Part shown: in pieces, positions 1-8,637 of the stretch | Layout of the letters: each line of letters opens with the position of its first letter | Numbering within the stretch: the stretch's first letter is position 1 | Assembly: GCF_014055005.1 (NCBI RefSeq) | Contig: NZ_CP059570.1 | Coordinates: 1,798,001 to 1,862,000, forward strand | Origin: Neisseria dentiae | Lineage (GTDB): Bacteria > Pseudomonadota > Gammaproteobacteria > Burkholderiales > Neisseriaceae | DNA: 64,000 nucleotides | Reading direction: 5' to 3' | Position numbers and translations under genes: made by a program | The notes under the pieces: model-generated | What the model saw: the letters and a program-made list of their open reading frames with translations, nothing else | What the model was told of the DNA's origin: nothing | Databases searched by the model: none

Positions 1-247
1 GGCGGCGGCCGAGGCCGTTTACCCATGTGCGGTCGCTCAAAGCACCGATTAAGGGCTGTACCAGCAGGCCGGTTACGGGGCCGGCCATGTTGAGAATCGG
101 CAGTTGGCCGGGGTCGGCATTCAGAAAGCTGAAAATCGGGTTAATGGCGGTTTGCTGCAAACCGAAGCTGTATTGGATGCCGAAAAAACCGAAGTTCATC
201 AGCATAATCTGGCGCAGCGTCATCGCCACACGGTGGTCTATTCTCAT
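1..247 (-). CDS. MFS sugar transporter, N-terminal part (cut by window edge)
   Basis: About 82 N-terminal residues, read leftward, of a membrane transporter; the rest lies beyond the left edge. The protein opens MRIDHRVAMTLRQIMLMNFGF and continues with the glutamine-rich first helix (FFGIQYSFGLQQTAINPIF) and the loop LIGALSDRTWVNGLGRR. That loop is the conserved MFS GxxSDR motif between helices 2 and 3. The wording resembles the SLC45/sucrose-maltose type transporter found in Neisseria maltose loci. An AGGAG ribosome site lies about 7 bases upstream of the chosen ATG. The next gene on the same strand (516-1568) is a LacI-type regulator, which fits a regulated sugar-uptake locus. The substrate is inferred from family resemblance only. 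Confidence 0.72.
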   Translation of the reverse strand, partial: MRIDHRVAMTLRQIMLMNFGFFGIQYSFGLQQTAINPIFSFLNADPGQLPILNMAGPVTGLLVQPLIGALSDRTWVNGLGRR

Positions 248-515
248 GATTGAAGACTCCTTGTAATTGAAAAACCTGAGAAAGTTTGTCCCGTGCGTGT
301 GTGGTGAAGGTAAATCGCAGCCTTATTGTTCAGGCTTGTTTTGATTATCGGGTACGGCCGGTTGTCTTCTAAAGAACCGCCCCGCCCGCCGCGCGCATCA
401 GCGGCAAACGGGCAAAGCGATGCCTTAAAACAGGTTTTTGATGGTGGTGACAGTTTGTTGTTATTGTTTTAATGAGAGACGGTTTTCAGACGGCCTGTGG
501 ATCAGGCTCGAAATA

Positions 516-1568
516 TTATGGTTGTTTCGCGGGGTTTATATCGATTACCGATTCCCGCCACACGGTATCGCCGCCGACGATAACCGGTTGCTGCGGCAAA
601 TCTTTGCCCGCCACCGCATCCAGCAGCATCTGCGCCGCCCGTGCGCCCATCGCCGTATAGGGCAGATCGGCGGTGGTTAACGGCGGAAACAGTGTTTCGG
701 CAATCGAGCGGTGGTCGTCGTAACCGGCCACCGATATTTCTTCCGGCACCTTGATGCCGCGCGAGCGCAGAATGCCGTAAAGCCGCACCGCCATTTCATC
801 GTTACCGCAGCATAAAACGGTAGGCGGTTTGGGCAGCGTCAGCAGTTTTTCCACCGCAGCCAACAGGGATTCGCTGCGGTTGGTGTAATCGGGATAGCCC
901 GCCAAATCCAAAGCCGCGTCATAAGCGATGCCCGCCTCTTCCAGCGCACGGCGGTAGCCGCGGCGGCGCAGTTTGCTGGCAATCACCTGCGGTTGCAGGC
1001 TTAAATAAGCAATGCGGCGGTGGCCGCCGGCGATAATCCGCTTCACCAGGCCGTATTGGCCTTGTTCGTCGTCGGGCAGCACCGCCGGCGTGCCCTGTCT
1101 GTCGAAACAGTTCACCAACACCAGCGGGCAATTGGGTTTCAGCTCGGGCAGGCTCACTTCCTGATGAAATTCGGCCACATATAAAATGCCTTCTGCCCGG
1201 TGTTCCTGAAAGGTTCGCATCAGCGTTTCCACCTGCCCGAAATGGTTGCCCGTGTCGGCAATCATCACCGTTTTGCCCGCTTCGGCCATCGTGCGCTGTA
1301 TGCCCTGCACCAAAAACATATCGGGCAGGCCGCCGCCGCTGTGGCGGTCGTGATGGCGGGAAATCGCACCGGTAATCAGCCCCACCAGCCCCGAACGGTT
1401 GGAACGCATGATGCGTGCGGCAGACGACGGGATATAACCCAGCTCTTCCATCGCCGCTTCTACTGCGGCGCGGGTTTTCGCACTCACAGGCGCGTCTTGG
1501 TTCAAAACGCGGCTGACGGTTTTGGGCGACACGCCTGCCCGCTCGGCAACATCATAAATCGTGGCCAT
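516..1568 (-). CDS. LacI-family transcriptional repressor
   Basis: A 350-residue DNA-binding regulator. The helix-turn-helix (TIYDVAERAGVSPKTVSRVL, residues 3-22) is followed by the hinge helix region (GYIPSSAARIMRSNRSGLVG, about 47-66) and a periplasmic-binding-protein-like effector domain ending near VAGYDDHRSIAETLFPPLTT, all in LacI/GalR order. An in-frame upstream extension to 1673 is possible, but MATIYDVAERAG is the normal family start. It lies about 270 bases upstream of a sugar MFS transporter on the same strand (1-247), so it probably controls that locus. The sugar ligand cannot be read from sequence. A single uptake sequence sits just past its stop codon at about 480-495. Confidence 0.88.
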   Translation of the reverse strand: MATIYDVAERAGVSPKTVSRVLNQDAPVSAKTRAAVEAAMEELGYIPSSAARIMRSNRSGLVGLITGAISRHHDRHSGGGLPDMFLVQGIQRTMAEAGKTVMIADTGNHFGQVETLMRTFQEHRAEGILYVAEFHQEVSLPELKPNCPLVLVNCFDRQGTPAVLPDDEQGQYGLVKRIIAGGHRRIAYLSLQPQVIASKLRRRGYRRALEEAGIAYDAALDLAGYPDYTNRSESLLAAVEKLLTLPKPPTVLCCGNDEMAVRLYGILRSRGIKVPEEISVAGYDDHRSIAETLFPPLTTADLPYTAMGARAAQMLLDAVAGKDLPQQPVIVGGDTVWRESVIDINPAKQP

Positions 1569-1839
1569 ACCTGCCGTTTCCCTGTGGGTCCTTTTGCCCG
1601 GTTGCTTGTTTCGGTTAATTGCGGCAAAGCATATCACAGATGACATCGGTGTCATACCATTTTTTATACGCAACCTTGAGCAAAATCAATCTATCTTTTC
1701 ATTCCCCTGCCGTACTTTTCACCTTTTTCCGGGTCGAATACTTATTTATGTAAAAATAACGGCGTGTCGGTTATACTACACGCCGCTACAAAACCTTTTC
1801 AGACGGCCTCACTTTGATAAAGCCCATCGGAAATCAAAC

Positions 1840-3474
1840 ATGAACAACATCACCCAGTCTGCCGCCTGGCAAAACCTGCAGGCCCATCAGATCAACACCG
1901 CCAATATACGCATGCGCGAGCTGTTCGAAGCCGACCCGCAACGCTTCGACAATATGCACGAAACCCTGCACGGCCTGCTGTTCGACTACAGCAAAAACCG
2001 CATCAGCGAAGAAACCCTGCAATTATTGTGCGAACTGGCCGAAACCGCCGGACTGGAACAGCAGGCCGAGGCCATGCGCCGCGGCGGCAAAATCAACATC
2101 AGCGAAAAACGCGCCGTGCTGCATACCGCCCTGCGCCTGCCCGCCGACGCCGCGCCCGTGTTGGTAGACGGCGAAAACGTTATTCCCGCCGTGCACCGCG
2201 AACTCGACCGCGCACTGGCCTTCGCCGAAAGCCTGATTAACGGCGTGCACACCGGCGCCACCGGCAAACGCATCACCGATTTCGTGCACATCGGCATCGG
2301 CGGCTCCGATTTAGGCCCCCAACTGGCCGTGCAGGCTCTGCAACCCTTCCACAAAAACGTGCACGTCCACTTCGTTTCCAATTCCGACGATGCCAACATC
2401 GCCCAAGTGCTCGCCCCCCTCAACGCCGAAACCACCGTTTTCTGCGTGGCCAGCAAATCGTTCGGCACCCCCGAAACCCTGCTCAACGCCCACGCCGCCC
2501 GCGCCTGGTTCCGCGACAGCGGCCTGCGCGAAGCCGACATCGCCCGCCATTTCGCCGCCATTTCCAGCGACGTGGCCGCCGCACGCAACTTCGGCATCGC
2601 GCCCGACAACGTATTTGCCATGTTCGACTGGGTAGGCGGGCGCTATTCCGTATGGTCGGCCATCGGCCTGCCCGTGATGGTGGCCGTCGGCAGCACCCAC
2701 TTCCGCAAATTTCTAAGCGGCGCGCACGCCATGGACGAACACTTCTTCAACACCCCGCTGCGCCGCAACATTCCCGTTTTGTTGGCCTTAATCGGCATAT
2801 GGTACGGCAATTTCTGCGGCGCGCACGGCCAAGCCGTCGTGCCCTACAGCCACAACCTGCGCCGCCTGCCCGGCTATTTGCAGCAACTCGACATGGAAAG
2901 CAACGGCAAACGCCGCACCCTGCACGGCGACACGGTGGAATGCCACACCGGCGGCATCGTGTTCGGCGAAGAAGGCGTTAACTGCCAACACGCCTTTTTC
3001 CAACTGCTGCACCAAGGCACGCGCCTGATTCCCGCCGACTTCATCGTGCCGATGCGCACCCCCTACAAAATCGGCCGCCAGCACCGCTTCACCGTAGCCA
3101 ACGCCTTCGCCCAAACCGAAGCGCTGATGCGCGGCAAAACCCTCGAAGAAGCCCGCGCCGAACTCGCCGCCCTGCCCGAAGCCGAACGCGAAGAGCTGGC
3201 GCCGCAGAAAGAGTTCCCCGGCAACCAGCCCAGCAACAGCATCCTGATCGAAGAACTCAACCCTTTCAACCTCGGCATGCTGATCGCCATGTACGAACAC
3301 AAAGTATTCGCCCAAGGCGCAATTTGGGGCATCAACTCTTTCGACCAATGGGGCGTGGAATACGGCAAAGTGCTGGCAAAAAACATCGAACCCGAGCTTG
3401 CCCACACCCAAAACACTCAACACGACACCTCAACCAACGGATTAATTGCGTTTTACCACAAATGCAACCCCTAG
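1840..3474 (+). CDS. pgi: Glucose-6-phosphate isomerase
   Basis: Cytosolic interconversion of glucose-6-P and fructose-6-P. The 544-residue product has the family hallmarks: GIGGSDLGPQLA near residue 150, the SKSFGTPETL sugar-phosphate loop, DWVGGRYSVWSAIG (PGI signature 1), and GINSFDQWGVEYGK near residue 495 (signature 2). Length is normal. I chose MNNITQSAAW as start; the open frame extends upstream to 1561 but overlaps the divergent regulator gene. An uptake sequence lies about 35 bases upstream (1798-1809), and the leader is shared with the divergent LacI gene. Neisseria often carries pgi close to sugar-use genes. Confidence 0.97.
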   Translation: MNNITQSAAWQNLQAHQINTANIRMRELFEADPQRFDNMHETLHGLLFDYSKNRISEETLQLLCELAETAGLEQQAEAMRRGGKINISEKRAVLHTALRLPADAAPVLVDGENVIPAVHRELDRALAFAESLINGVHTGATGKRITDFVHIGIGGSDLGPQLAVQALQPFHKNVHVHFVSNSDDANIAQVLAPLNAETTVFCVASKSFGTPETLLNAHAARAWFRDSGLREADIARHFAAISSDVAAARNFGIAPDNVFAMFDWVGGRYSVWSAIGLPVMVAVGSTHFRKFLSGAHAMDEHFFNTPLRRNIPVLLALIGIWYGNFCGAHGQAVVPYSHNLRRLPGYLQQLDMESNGKRRTLHGDTVECHTGGIVFGEEGVNCQHAFFQLLHQGTRLIPADFIVPMRTPYKIGRQHRFTVANAFAQTEALMRGKTLEEARAELAALPEAEREELAPQKEFPGNQPSNSILIEELNPFNLGMLIAMYEHKVFAQGAIWGINSFDQWGVEYGKVLAKNIEPELAHTQNTQHDTSTNGLIAFYHKCNP

Positions 3475-3567
3475 GCCGAATCCTTTGCAAAAATACCTTA
3501 AAGGTCGTCTGCAATGTTTAAATCTCGTCATGCCAGCGTAGGCTGGAGTAACGATCATTTGGATGTT

Positions 3568-3756
3568 TCAGACGACATTAACGAATTTTGTAAAAGCCGG
3601 CAGGTGGCGGGTTTGCATATACCACAGCGCGCCCTCGGCGATGGTTTGGCCGGTCATCTCCTCCAAACACAGCGCCTGCGCGCAAAGTTGGATTTCGTCG
3701 AACGGTTCGGGTTTGGGCTTGCCGCGTTTGTATTCCACGGATTTCAGACGGCCTGC
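3568..3756 (-). pseudogene. Cas4 relic, central segment
   Basis: Read leftward, this segment encodes AGRLKSVEYKRGKPKPEPFD, then EIQLCAQALCLEEMTGQT and IAEGALWYMQTRH. That is the central part of a CRISPR-associated Cas4 exonuclease (RecB-like PD-(D/E)XK fold: the V-E-Y-K-R catalytic strand and the Q-x-x-x-Y/A helix). It has no start codon. After TRH the reading diverges and stops at 3568. The C-terminal cysteine cluster is missing here but is found at 5732-5923, on the other side of the helicase gene. An uptake sequence (3741-3754) is in frame with the coding remnant. Family assignment is by recognition of the motif string; it is not a functional gene. Confidence 0.72.
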
Positions 3757-3762
3757 ACGCTT

Positions 3763-5709
3763 TTATTCCAATTCGGTAATCCCTAAAGATTTTAAATATT
3801 GATAGGTTCCATCATAAAACTTATTTGGACGTGTAGCATCTGTACCGCTACCTTCAGGAATCCAAATCACCATACCTTGACGCGCTCTGGTTAATAAAAC
3901 GCGATAGGCATTTTTAGTAAACTGCTTATCCTCTTCTTTGTTGATATTTTGCCACTTACACCCTTTAAAAGATTGGTAACACCATTTGCCATTTTGATAA
4001 TAAAAGTTCTCACCCCATGCTATGCATACCCAATCAAGTTCCAATCCTTGTACATCAAATTCTGTCGCCACATCTTCTAAAAAATAAGAAGAACGCACAT
4101 CATCTTTAGGATTTAAAAACCAATTGGCCACGTCGATTTCATTTTTGACATTTACACCCAATGCTTTCAGACGGCGCGCCCCCGATGAAGCCACCAAGCC
4201 ATAACGCTCACTTCCTTTAGCTTGAGCTTTCACCCATGCTTTGGCTTTTTGCAAATCTCTTGTGAGTACAATAGGGTAGTTTTCTTGAATCTCGTGCCAC
4301 AGTAGCTTGGCTTGATCATCCACATCCAATAACACGTGTACCCATGCCGAAACTTTTTCTGACCGAAATGAGCGCACTGAAGTAGCCAGATGTAAATGGT
4401 CTTGCTCAACGCCTGTTGTAGATAACCAGTTTTTTATTGCAGTATCTTGCAAATAATTGTCTTGATTGATAATTAAATTAGAATAATGCACCTGCCAATC
4501 TGGGTAAGAAGCTTGCAAAGCTTGCATCCAGGCAACTAGGCCTGCCTCGCCCGTGTTAATTTCTTGCCCGCCACCAATCAAGCAAACAATCACACACCAA
4601 TCTTGATGACGATTCATCACCTCAATCAAAAACTCTGGCTCAGACTGGTTAAAATCTGACTGTCCGCGTTTTTGACTCATAAATTTACTGGTTTGATGTT
4701 GATTCCAAGCACGTTGTGCTTCATCAAATACCACAACTTTTTCAGTTGGCGGTTGTGAATTTTTCAAATATTCGTCTCTAAAATGATGAATATTTTGAAT
4801 GAACGCCAGAGTTTCTTTTAGTGCAGTTTCTTTTTTGATTTTATTTTTAATGGCGCGGTTTCTTGCCAACGCTTCTTGCAAAACTTGCACCAACGGGCCA
4901 TTGCCTGATAAGAAAACAGCATGTTCATCTTCTGCTATTTTTAAGCGCTGATTAGCAATATTGAGTCCAGCCAATGTCTTACCTGCACCTGGCACACCGG
5001 TAACAAAACAGATGGCTTTTTTATGTTCTTGTTTAGCTTTCTCAATAATGTTGCTAATACAACCAGCAGTATCTGACAAATTTTTTGCTCCAGCATCTGA
5101 GCGCGTGATTTCCGCAACATCATGCTTTTGATAAAGCGCTTGTGCTGCTTCAATAATGGTAGGGGTTGGTTTGTATGATGATTGCTCCCAAGCTACAACA
5201 TCCATCAGACTATTTGAATTAAAAGACGCGAAAAATTCACCCAAATTTTGCGCATTCAGTAAAATTGCGCAGTCTAAATTTTGTGCTGCCTGTATATCAT
5301 TATCTTCAATAATTGGCGCTTCCTCCGCAATCAATACAGGTATTAAATTCGCATGATGGCTACCTTCATGAAAATTTCGTAAATCAAGCGCATAGTCAAT
5401 CACTTGGTCAATCGCATGCTTATCATATTGATTGCTGCCAATTTTAAACTTTAGTAAAAAAATCTTATCTCCAAGAATGACAATATTATCAACACGCTTT
5501 CCCATCCGTGGAATGGAAAATTCAAAATAAATATAACCAGTTAAACCCGCTAATTGTGATTTTAAAATGGCAATTTGCTTTTCCCATGCGTTTTGTTGTA
5601 ACTTTTCCAGAGCTTGATAGCCATGATGCTTGGTCAGTATGCCCAAAATACTTAAGTTATCTTCTTGAATAAAATCAGCAATACTTTTGCCATAATAAGC
5701 TCGCGACAT
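3763..5709 (-). CDS. DUF2075-type SF1 helicase/ATPase with N-terminal nuclease-like domain
   Basis: A 648-residue protein. Residues about 55-125 resemble a PD-(D/E)XK nuclease fold: E63, D74 in RVDNIVILG, and L-L-K-F-K at 85-89. The usual glutamate of the E-x-K signature is a lysine (K87), so the fold may be inactive. The helicase core has Walker A GVPGAGKT (238-245), Walker B VVVFDEAQ (325-332), motif III-like GGGQEINTGEAG, and motif VI-like LLTRARQGMVIWIP near the C-terminus. This is the arrangement of the DUF2075 family (COG3410). The gene is clearly more AT-rich than its neighbours. It sits 22 bases after one cas4 relic and 6 bases before another. I infer an acquired, possibly defence-related gene; its exact activity is unknown. 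Confidence 0.78.
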   Translation of the reverse strand: MSRAYYGKSIADFIQEDNLSILGILTKHHGYQALEKLQQNAWEKQIAILKSQLAGLTGYIYFEFSIPRMGKRVDNIVILGDKIFLLKFKIGSNQYDKHAIDQVIDYALDLRNFHEGSHHANLIPVLIAEEAPIIEDNDIQAAQNLDCAILLNAQNLGEFFASFNSNSLMDVVAWEQSSYKPTPTIIEAAQALYQKHDVAEITRSDAGAKNLSDTAGCISNIIEKAKQEHKKAICFVTGVPGAGKTLAGLNIANQRLKIAEDEHAVFLSGNGPLVQVLQEALARNRAIKNKIKKETALKETLAFIQNIHHFRDEYLKNSQPPTEKVVVFDEAQRAWNQHQTSKFMSQKRGQSDFNQSEPEFLIEVMNRHQDWCVIVCLIGGGQEINTGEAGLVAWMQALQASYPDWQVHYSNLIINQDNYLQDTAIKNWLSTTGVEQDHLHLATSVRSFRSEKVSAWVHVLLDVDDQAKLLWHEIQENYPIVLTRDLQKAKAWVKAQAKGSERYGLVASSGARRLKALGVNVKNEIDVANWFLNPKDDVRSSYFLEDVATEFDVQGLELDWVCIAWGENFYYQNGKWCYQSFKGCKWQNINKEEDKQFTKNAYRVLLTRARQGMVIWIPEGSGTDATRPNKFYDGTYQYLKSLGITELE

Positions 5710-5731
5710 ATATTTCTCTTTTAATCTGTAC

Positions 5732-5923
5732 TTACACTTCTAAAAACAGTGTTTTGATATAGTTTTTTGACCGATCCCGCTCCAACAACTTCGGCTGGCA
5801 AACCTCCACCAGCGAACAGGCCTTGCAGCGTTTGCCGTACACCGGCGGCGGGGTTTGTCCGCTTGCCAAGAGTTCGCGCACTTGGGCGATAACGGCCAGC
5901 GTCTGCGCTCTAAGGCCGTCTGA
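5732..5923 (-). pseudogene. Cas4 relic, C-terminal segment
   Basis: Read leftward this gives SDGLRAQTLAVIAQVRELLA, SGQTPPPVYGKRCKACSLVE, then VCQPKLLERDRSKNYIKTLF and a stop at 5732. The K-R-C-K-A-C-x5-C block is the Fe-S cysteine cluster at the end of Cas4 exonucleases. No start codon precedes it; the first codons come from an uptake sequence (5911-5922). In an intact type I-C locus cas1 would follow directly. Here the DUF2075 helicase start follows after 22 bases. The central part of Cas4 lies downstream at 3568-3756, so the fragments are in permuted order. Confidence 0.7.
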
Positions 5924-6029
5924 AAACCACCTTGACGCATATTAAACCCGCCATAAAAACCGCACATCGGATACATCTTTTCAGGTATGCTTACGCCTGT
6001 TTGATATTCGCCATAGCAAAGGAACCGTC

Positions 6030-7214
6030 ATGACTCCGACCAGCGACATTATCGTCGTCGGCGCAGGCCCTGCAGGATTGAGCTTCGCCGCCTCTTTGGC
6101 AGGCAGCGGCCTGAGCGTTACCTTAATCGAAAAAAGCCCGCTGGAAACCCTGCAAAATCCGCCTTACGACGGCAGGGAAATCGCCTTGACGCACCTTTCC
6201 AAAGAAATCATGCAGCGCCTGGGTATATGGCAGCGCATTCCCGAAAACGAAATCTATCCTTTGCGCGACGCCAAAGTGCTCAACGGGCAATCCAACTACC
6301 AACTGCACTTTCCACAGCCCGACCAAGCGCGTGGCGAACCTGCCGACTGCTTGGGCTATCTGATTTCCAACCACAACATCCGCAAAGCGGCATACGAAGC
6401 CGCAGCAGAATCGGAAAACGTGTCTTTCATCTGCGCTTTGGGCGTAAAAGAAGTCAAAACCGGCCCCGACCAAGCGCAAGTGGTTTTGGAAAACGGCGAA
6501 ACGCTGACGGCCAAACTGCTGATCGCCGCCGACAGCCGTTTCTCGCAAACCCGCCGACAGCTCGGCATTGCATCCGATATGCACGATTACAGCCGCACCA
6601 TGTTTCTATGCCGTATGAAACACACCGTTTCCAACCAACATACTGCTTACGAGTGCTTCCATTACGGCCGCACCATCGCCCTATTGCCGTTGGAAGAATA
6701 TTTAACCAACACCGTGATTACGGTTGACAGCGACCGTGCCGCATCTGTTCAAAACCTTTCGTCCGAAGAGTTGGCGGAAAGCGTCAAACAACAGCTTAAC
6801 GGCCGCTTGGGTGAGATGGAATTGGCCAGCACCATTCACGCTTATCCGCTGGTCGGCATGTTGGCCGAACGGTTTTACGGCACCCGCAGCGCGCTGATTG
6901 GCGATGCGGCAGTAGGTATGCACCCCGTTACCGCACACGGTTTCAATTTAGGTTTGTCCAGCGCCGATATCCTTGCCGGCTTGGTTAAAGAAGCGGCACA
7001 GCAAGGGCGCGATATCGCCTCCCCTACCCTGCTTTCCCGCTATGACAGCAAACACGCTCTGCACGCCCGCCCGTTGTATTACGGCACCAATATGCTGCTG
7101 AAACTGTTTACCGACGAAACCCCGCCCGCCAAACTGCTGCGCGGCTTGGTGCTGCGTGTGAGCAACAACCTGCCGCCGTTGAAAAAACTGATCACACGGC
7201 AATTAACCGGTTAG
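6030..7214 (+). CDS. ubiM: FAD-dependent ubiquinone hydroxylase (UbiM-like)
   Basis: A 394-residue flavoprotein monooxygenase of the UbiH/UbiF/Coq6 family, which hydroxylates the benzoquinone ring during ubiquinone synthesis. Visible motifs are the N-terminal dinucleotide fold IIVVGAGPAGLS (residues 7-18), the GREIALTHLSKEIMQ segment, and the second FAD motif ALIGDAAVGMHPVTAHGFNLG around 290. These follow UbiM, the single broad-specificity hydroxylase described in Neisseria, rather than E. coli UbiH or UbiF. The start ATG follows a GGAA ribosome site. It stands alone between the cas4/helicase locus and a repeat element. Sure of family; the UbiM label is by resemblance. Confidence 0.85.
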   Translation: MTPTSDIIVVGAGPAGLSFAASLAGSGLSVTLIEKSPLETLQNPPYDGREIALTHLSKEIMQRLGIWQRIPENEIYPLRDAKVLNGQSNYQLHFPQPDQARGEPADCLGYLISNHNIRKAAYEAAAESENVSFICALGVKEVKTGPDQAQVVLENGETLTAKLLIAADSRFSQTRRQLGIASDMHDYSRTMFLCRMKHTVSNQHTAYECFHYGRTIALLPLEEYLTNTVITVDSDRAASVQNLSSEELAESVKQQLNGRLGEMELASTIHAYPLVGMLAERFYGTRSALIGDAAVGMHPVTAHGFNLGLSSADILAGLVKEAAQQGRDIASPTLLSRYDSKHALHARPLYYGTNMLLKLFTDETPPAKLLRGLVLRVSNNLPPLKKLITRQLTG

Positions 7215-7267
7215 CCCGGTTTTATTCATTAACCGCTTGGTGCCAAACCGGAATATTTGTACAGCCC

Positions 7268-7462
7268 GAGACCTTTGCAAAATTTGTTTAGGCCGTCTGA
7301 AATATTCAACCATCGTCATTCCCGCGCAGGCGGGAATCCAGTCATTTTTTATAAGTTATTGAAATAAAATACTTGATAGTTTTAAGGCTGGATTCCCGCC
7401 TGCGCGGGAATGACGGAATCTAAGCATTTCAGACGGCTTCAAGGTATTTTTGCAAAGGTCTC
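7268..7462. repeat. MITE-like element with IS1106-type ends enclosing an inverted dRS3 pair
   Basis: The ends are inverted: GAGACCTTTGCAAAA at 7268-7282 and TTTTTGCAAAGGTCTC at 7447-7462. Inside are two dRS3-type 20-mers (ATTCCC-N8-GGGAAT) at 7318-7337 and 7392-7411, themselves forming a hairpin, plus uptake sequences. The same terminal 14-mer bounds the IS5-family element at 56040-57244. Confidence 0.75.
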
Positions 7463-7649
7463 AGCCCTATAATTAAACCAATCAATTGACATAACAGTTC
7501 TGTCATACCCGGGTTAAGCCCGAGCATGACGTATGTTTTTTATTAAATTGACTGGTTATAACGGATAGGCATTTTCAGACGGCCTGAAACCTTTGCAAAA
7601 ATCTTAGCCGCCTGAAACTAATCAAATTTTGCAAGCTATTTTCTGTTTT

Positions 7650-7685
7650 ACAAAAAACTCAGGGCGGGTGCAAACCCGCCCTTAT
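7650..7685 (-). terminator. Terminator of the cheA/cheY/cheX operon
   Basis: On the minus strand AGGGCGGGT-TTGC-ACCCGCCCT is followed by GAGTTTTTTG: a strong GC stem with a U-run, about 95 bases after the cheX stop. Confidence 0.75.
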
Positions 7686-7777
7686 GAGCTTTATAACAAT
7701 AACTTTTGAGAAACACCGGTATATTCGAAACCCTGCCGATTACCGCCCCAGTACTTATTCAAGTAACCAAAACCGGC

Positions 7778-8266
7778 TTATACAGACTCTCCGTTTTTAG
7801 GGGTGTTTCTGTTTTTCTCTTTATACAACGCCACAACGATTGCGGCCTGACACCGCTTCCATTCCAAAGGAATCACAAACGAACGTCCTTCTCTTGGCAA
7901 CATGATTTCGTCTGGTGCGCCGCGTATCACGATGGGCACGGAAATTTCAAACTTTTCTCCAAATTCACTGCGCGCATTACCGGCAATCGTGTTGGCAACC
8001 TCTCCGACCAAATCCATCAAGTTTGCTTCGGAAGTATCTTTTTCCCCCATCAACTCAAGCAACCGTTTGGCCATTTTTTCAGGCGAAGTAAAATAAACAA
8101 TTCCTTTATTCTTTCCGGAAATCGCAATCACACCGGAATAACGTTGTGCTGCGGGAATCACGTTTTCCACCAAATAAGGCGTGCCGACAAAAATCTCTTC
8201 CCCCGACACTTGGGTAAAATACTTTTGAACCCCTTCTAAAAATACCTGAAGCTGATCTTCTCTCAT
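7778..8266 (-). CDS. cheX: CheX-like chemotaxis phosphatase
   Basis: A 162-residue CheX/CheC-fold protein, expected to dephosphorylate a CheY-type receiver. The phosphatase helix LVGEVANTIAGNARSEFG (about 87-104) contains the E-x-x-N active pair (E89, N92) followed by the conserved GNA. Its ATG overlaps the stop of the receiver gene by 4 bases (8263-8266), so the two are translationally coupled. It is last in a leftward three-gene unit, kinase-receiver-phosphatase. Neisseria lack flagella, so the target is probably not a flagellar motor; surface or pilus behaviour is possible, but this is speculation. Confidence 0.85.
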   Translation of the reverse strand: MREDQLQVFLEGVQKYFTQVSGEEIFVGTPYLVENVIPAAQRYSGVIAISGKNKGIVYFTSPEKMAKRLLELMGEKDTSEANLMDLVGEVANTIAGNARSEFGEKFEISVPIVIRGAPDEIMLPREGRSFVIPLEWKRCQAAIVVALYKEKNRNTPKNGESV

Positions 8267-8637
8267 TTTTGTAATCCTTCTGCCATTTCGTTTAGCGCTT
8301 CGAATAATTCTTCATCAGTAAACGGTTTATAAAGAAATCCTCTTGCGCCATATTCCAGCGCTTTGATGCCTGTGGCCTTATCTGCCAGCGCGGAAACAAC
8401 CAAAATATTGGCTTCTTCGTTCAGGCTGATAATATTGCGGATGCACTCCAAGCCATTCATCTCCGGCATAGTTAAATCCATAGTAACAATATCAGGGCGC
8501 AAAACATCATACAATTGCACGGCATCCCTTCCGTTTGCCGCTGTCGCCACCACGTCAAAGCGCATACTTTCCGAGCCGCGCGTAATGCGGTTACGGATAA
8601 TATTGGAATCGTCCACCACCATTATTGTAAGCATCAT
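8263..8637 (-). CDS. CheY-like single-domain response regulator
   Basis: A 124-residue stand-alone receiver domain. The acidic pair is D9/D10, the phospho-acceptor D54 (in IVTMDLTMPEMNG), the switch S82 and the conserved K104 (FLYKPF). There is no output domain, so it should act by protein contact as CheY does. Its stop overlaps the cheX start by 4 bases, and the kinase gene lies about 300 bases upstream on the same strand. The gene begins with two adjacent ATGs; either could be used. Confidence 0.9.
   Translation of the reverse strand: MMLTIMVVDDSNIIRNRITRGSESMRFDVVATAANGRDAVQLYDVLRPDIVTMDLTMPEMNGLECIRNIISLNEEANILVVSALADKATGIKALEYGARGFLYKPFTDEELFEALNEMAEGLQK

Larger units (their letters stand above)
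7215..7777. other. Repeat-rich intergenic region between ubiM and the cheX operon
   Basis: No gene is visible here. It contains a 195-bp element with dRS3 repeats (7268-7462), an inverted GTCAT-GCTCGGG-type repeat at about 7503-7532, two loose uptake sequences, an isolated ACCTTTGCAAAAA end (about 7589), and the leftward terminator of the cheX operon (7650-7685). Confidence 0.7.

Noticed and set aside
1986..2621. Long antisense reading frames over pgi, clpA, ettA, guaA and other GC-rich genes
   Set aside because: They mirror strongly supported genes, have biased low-complexity composition and no family motifs.
3514..3802. Small rightward frames between pgi and the helicase gene
   Set aside because: They are antisense to the Cas4 relic, which accounts for the open reading.
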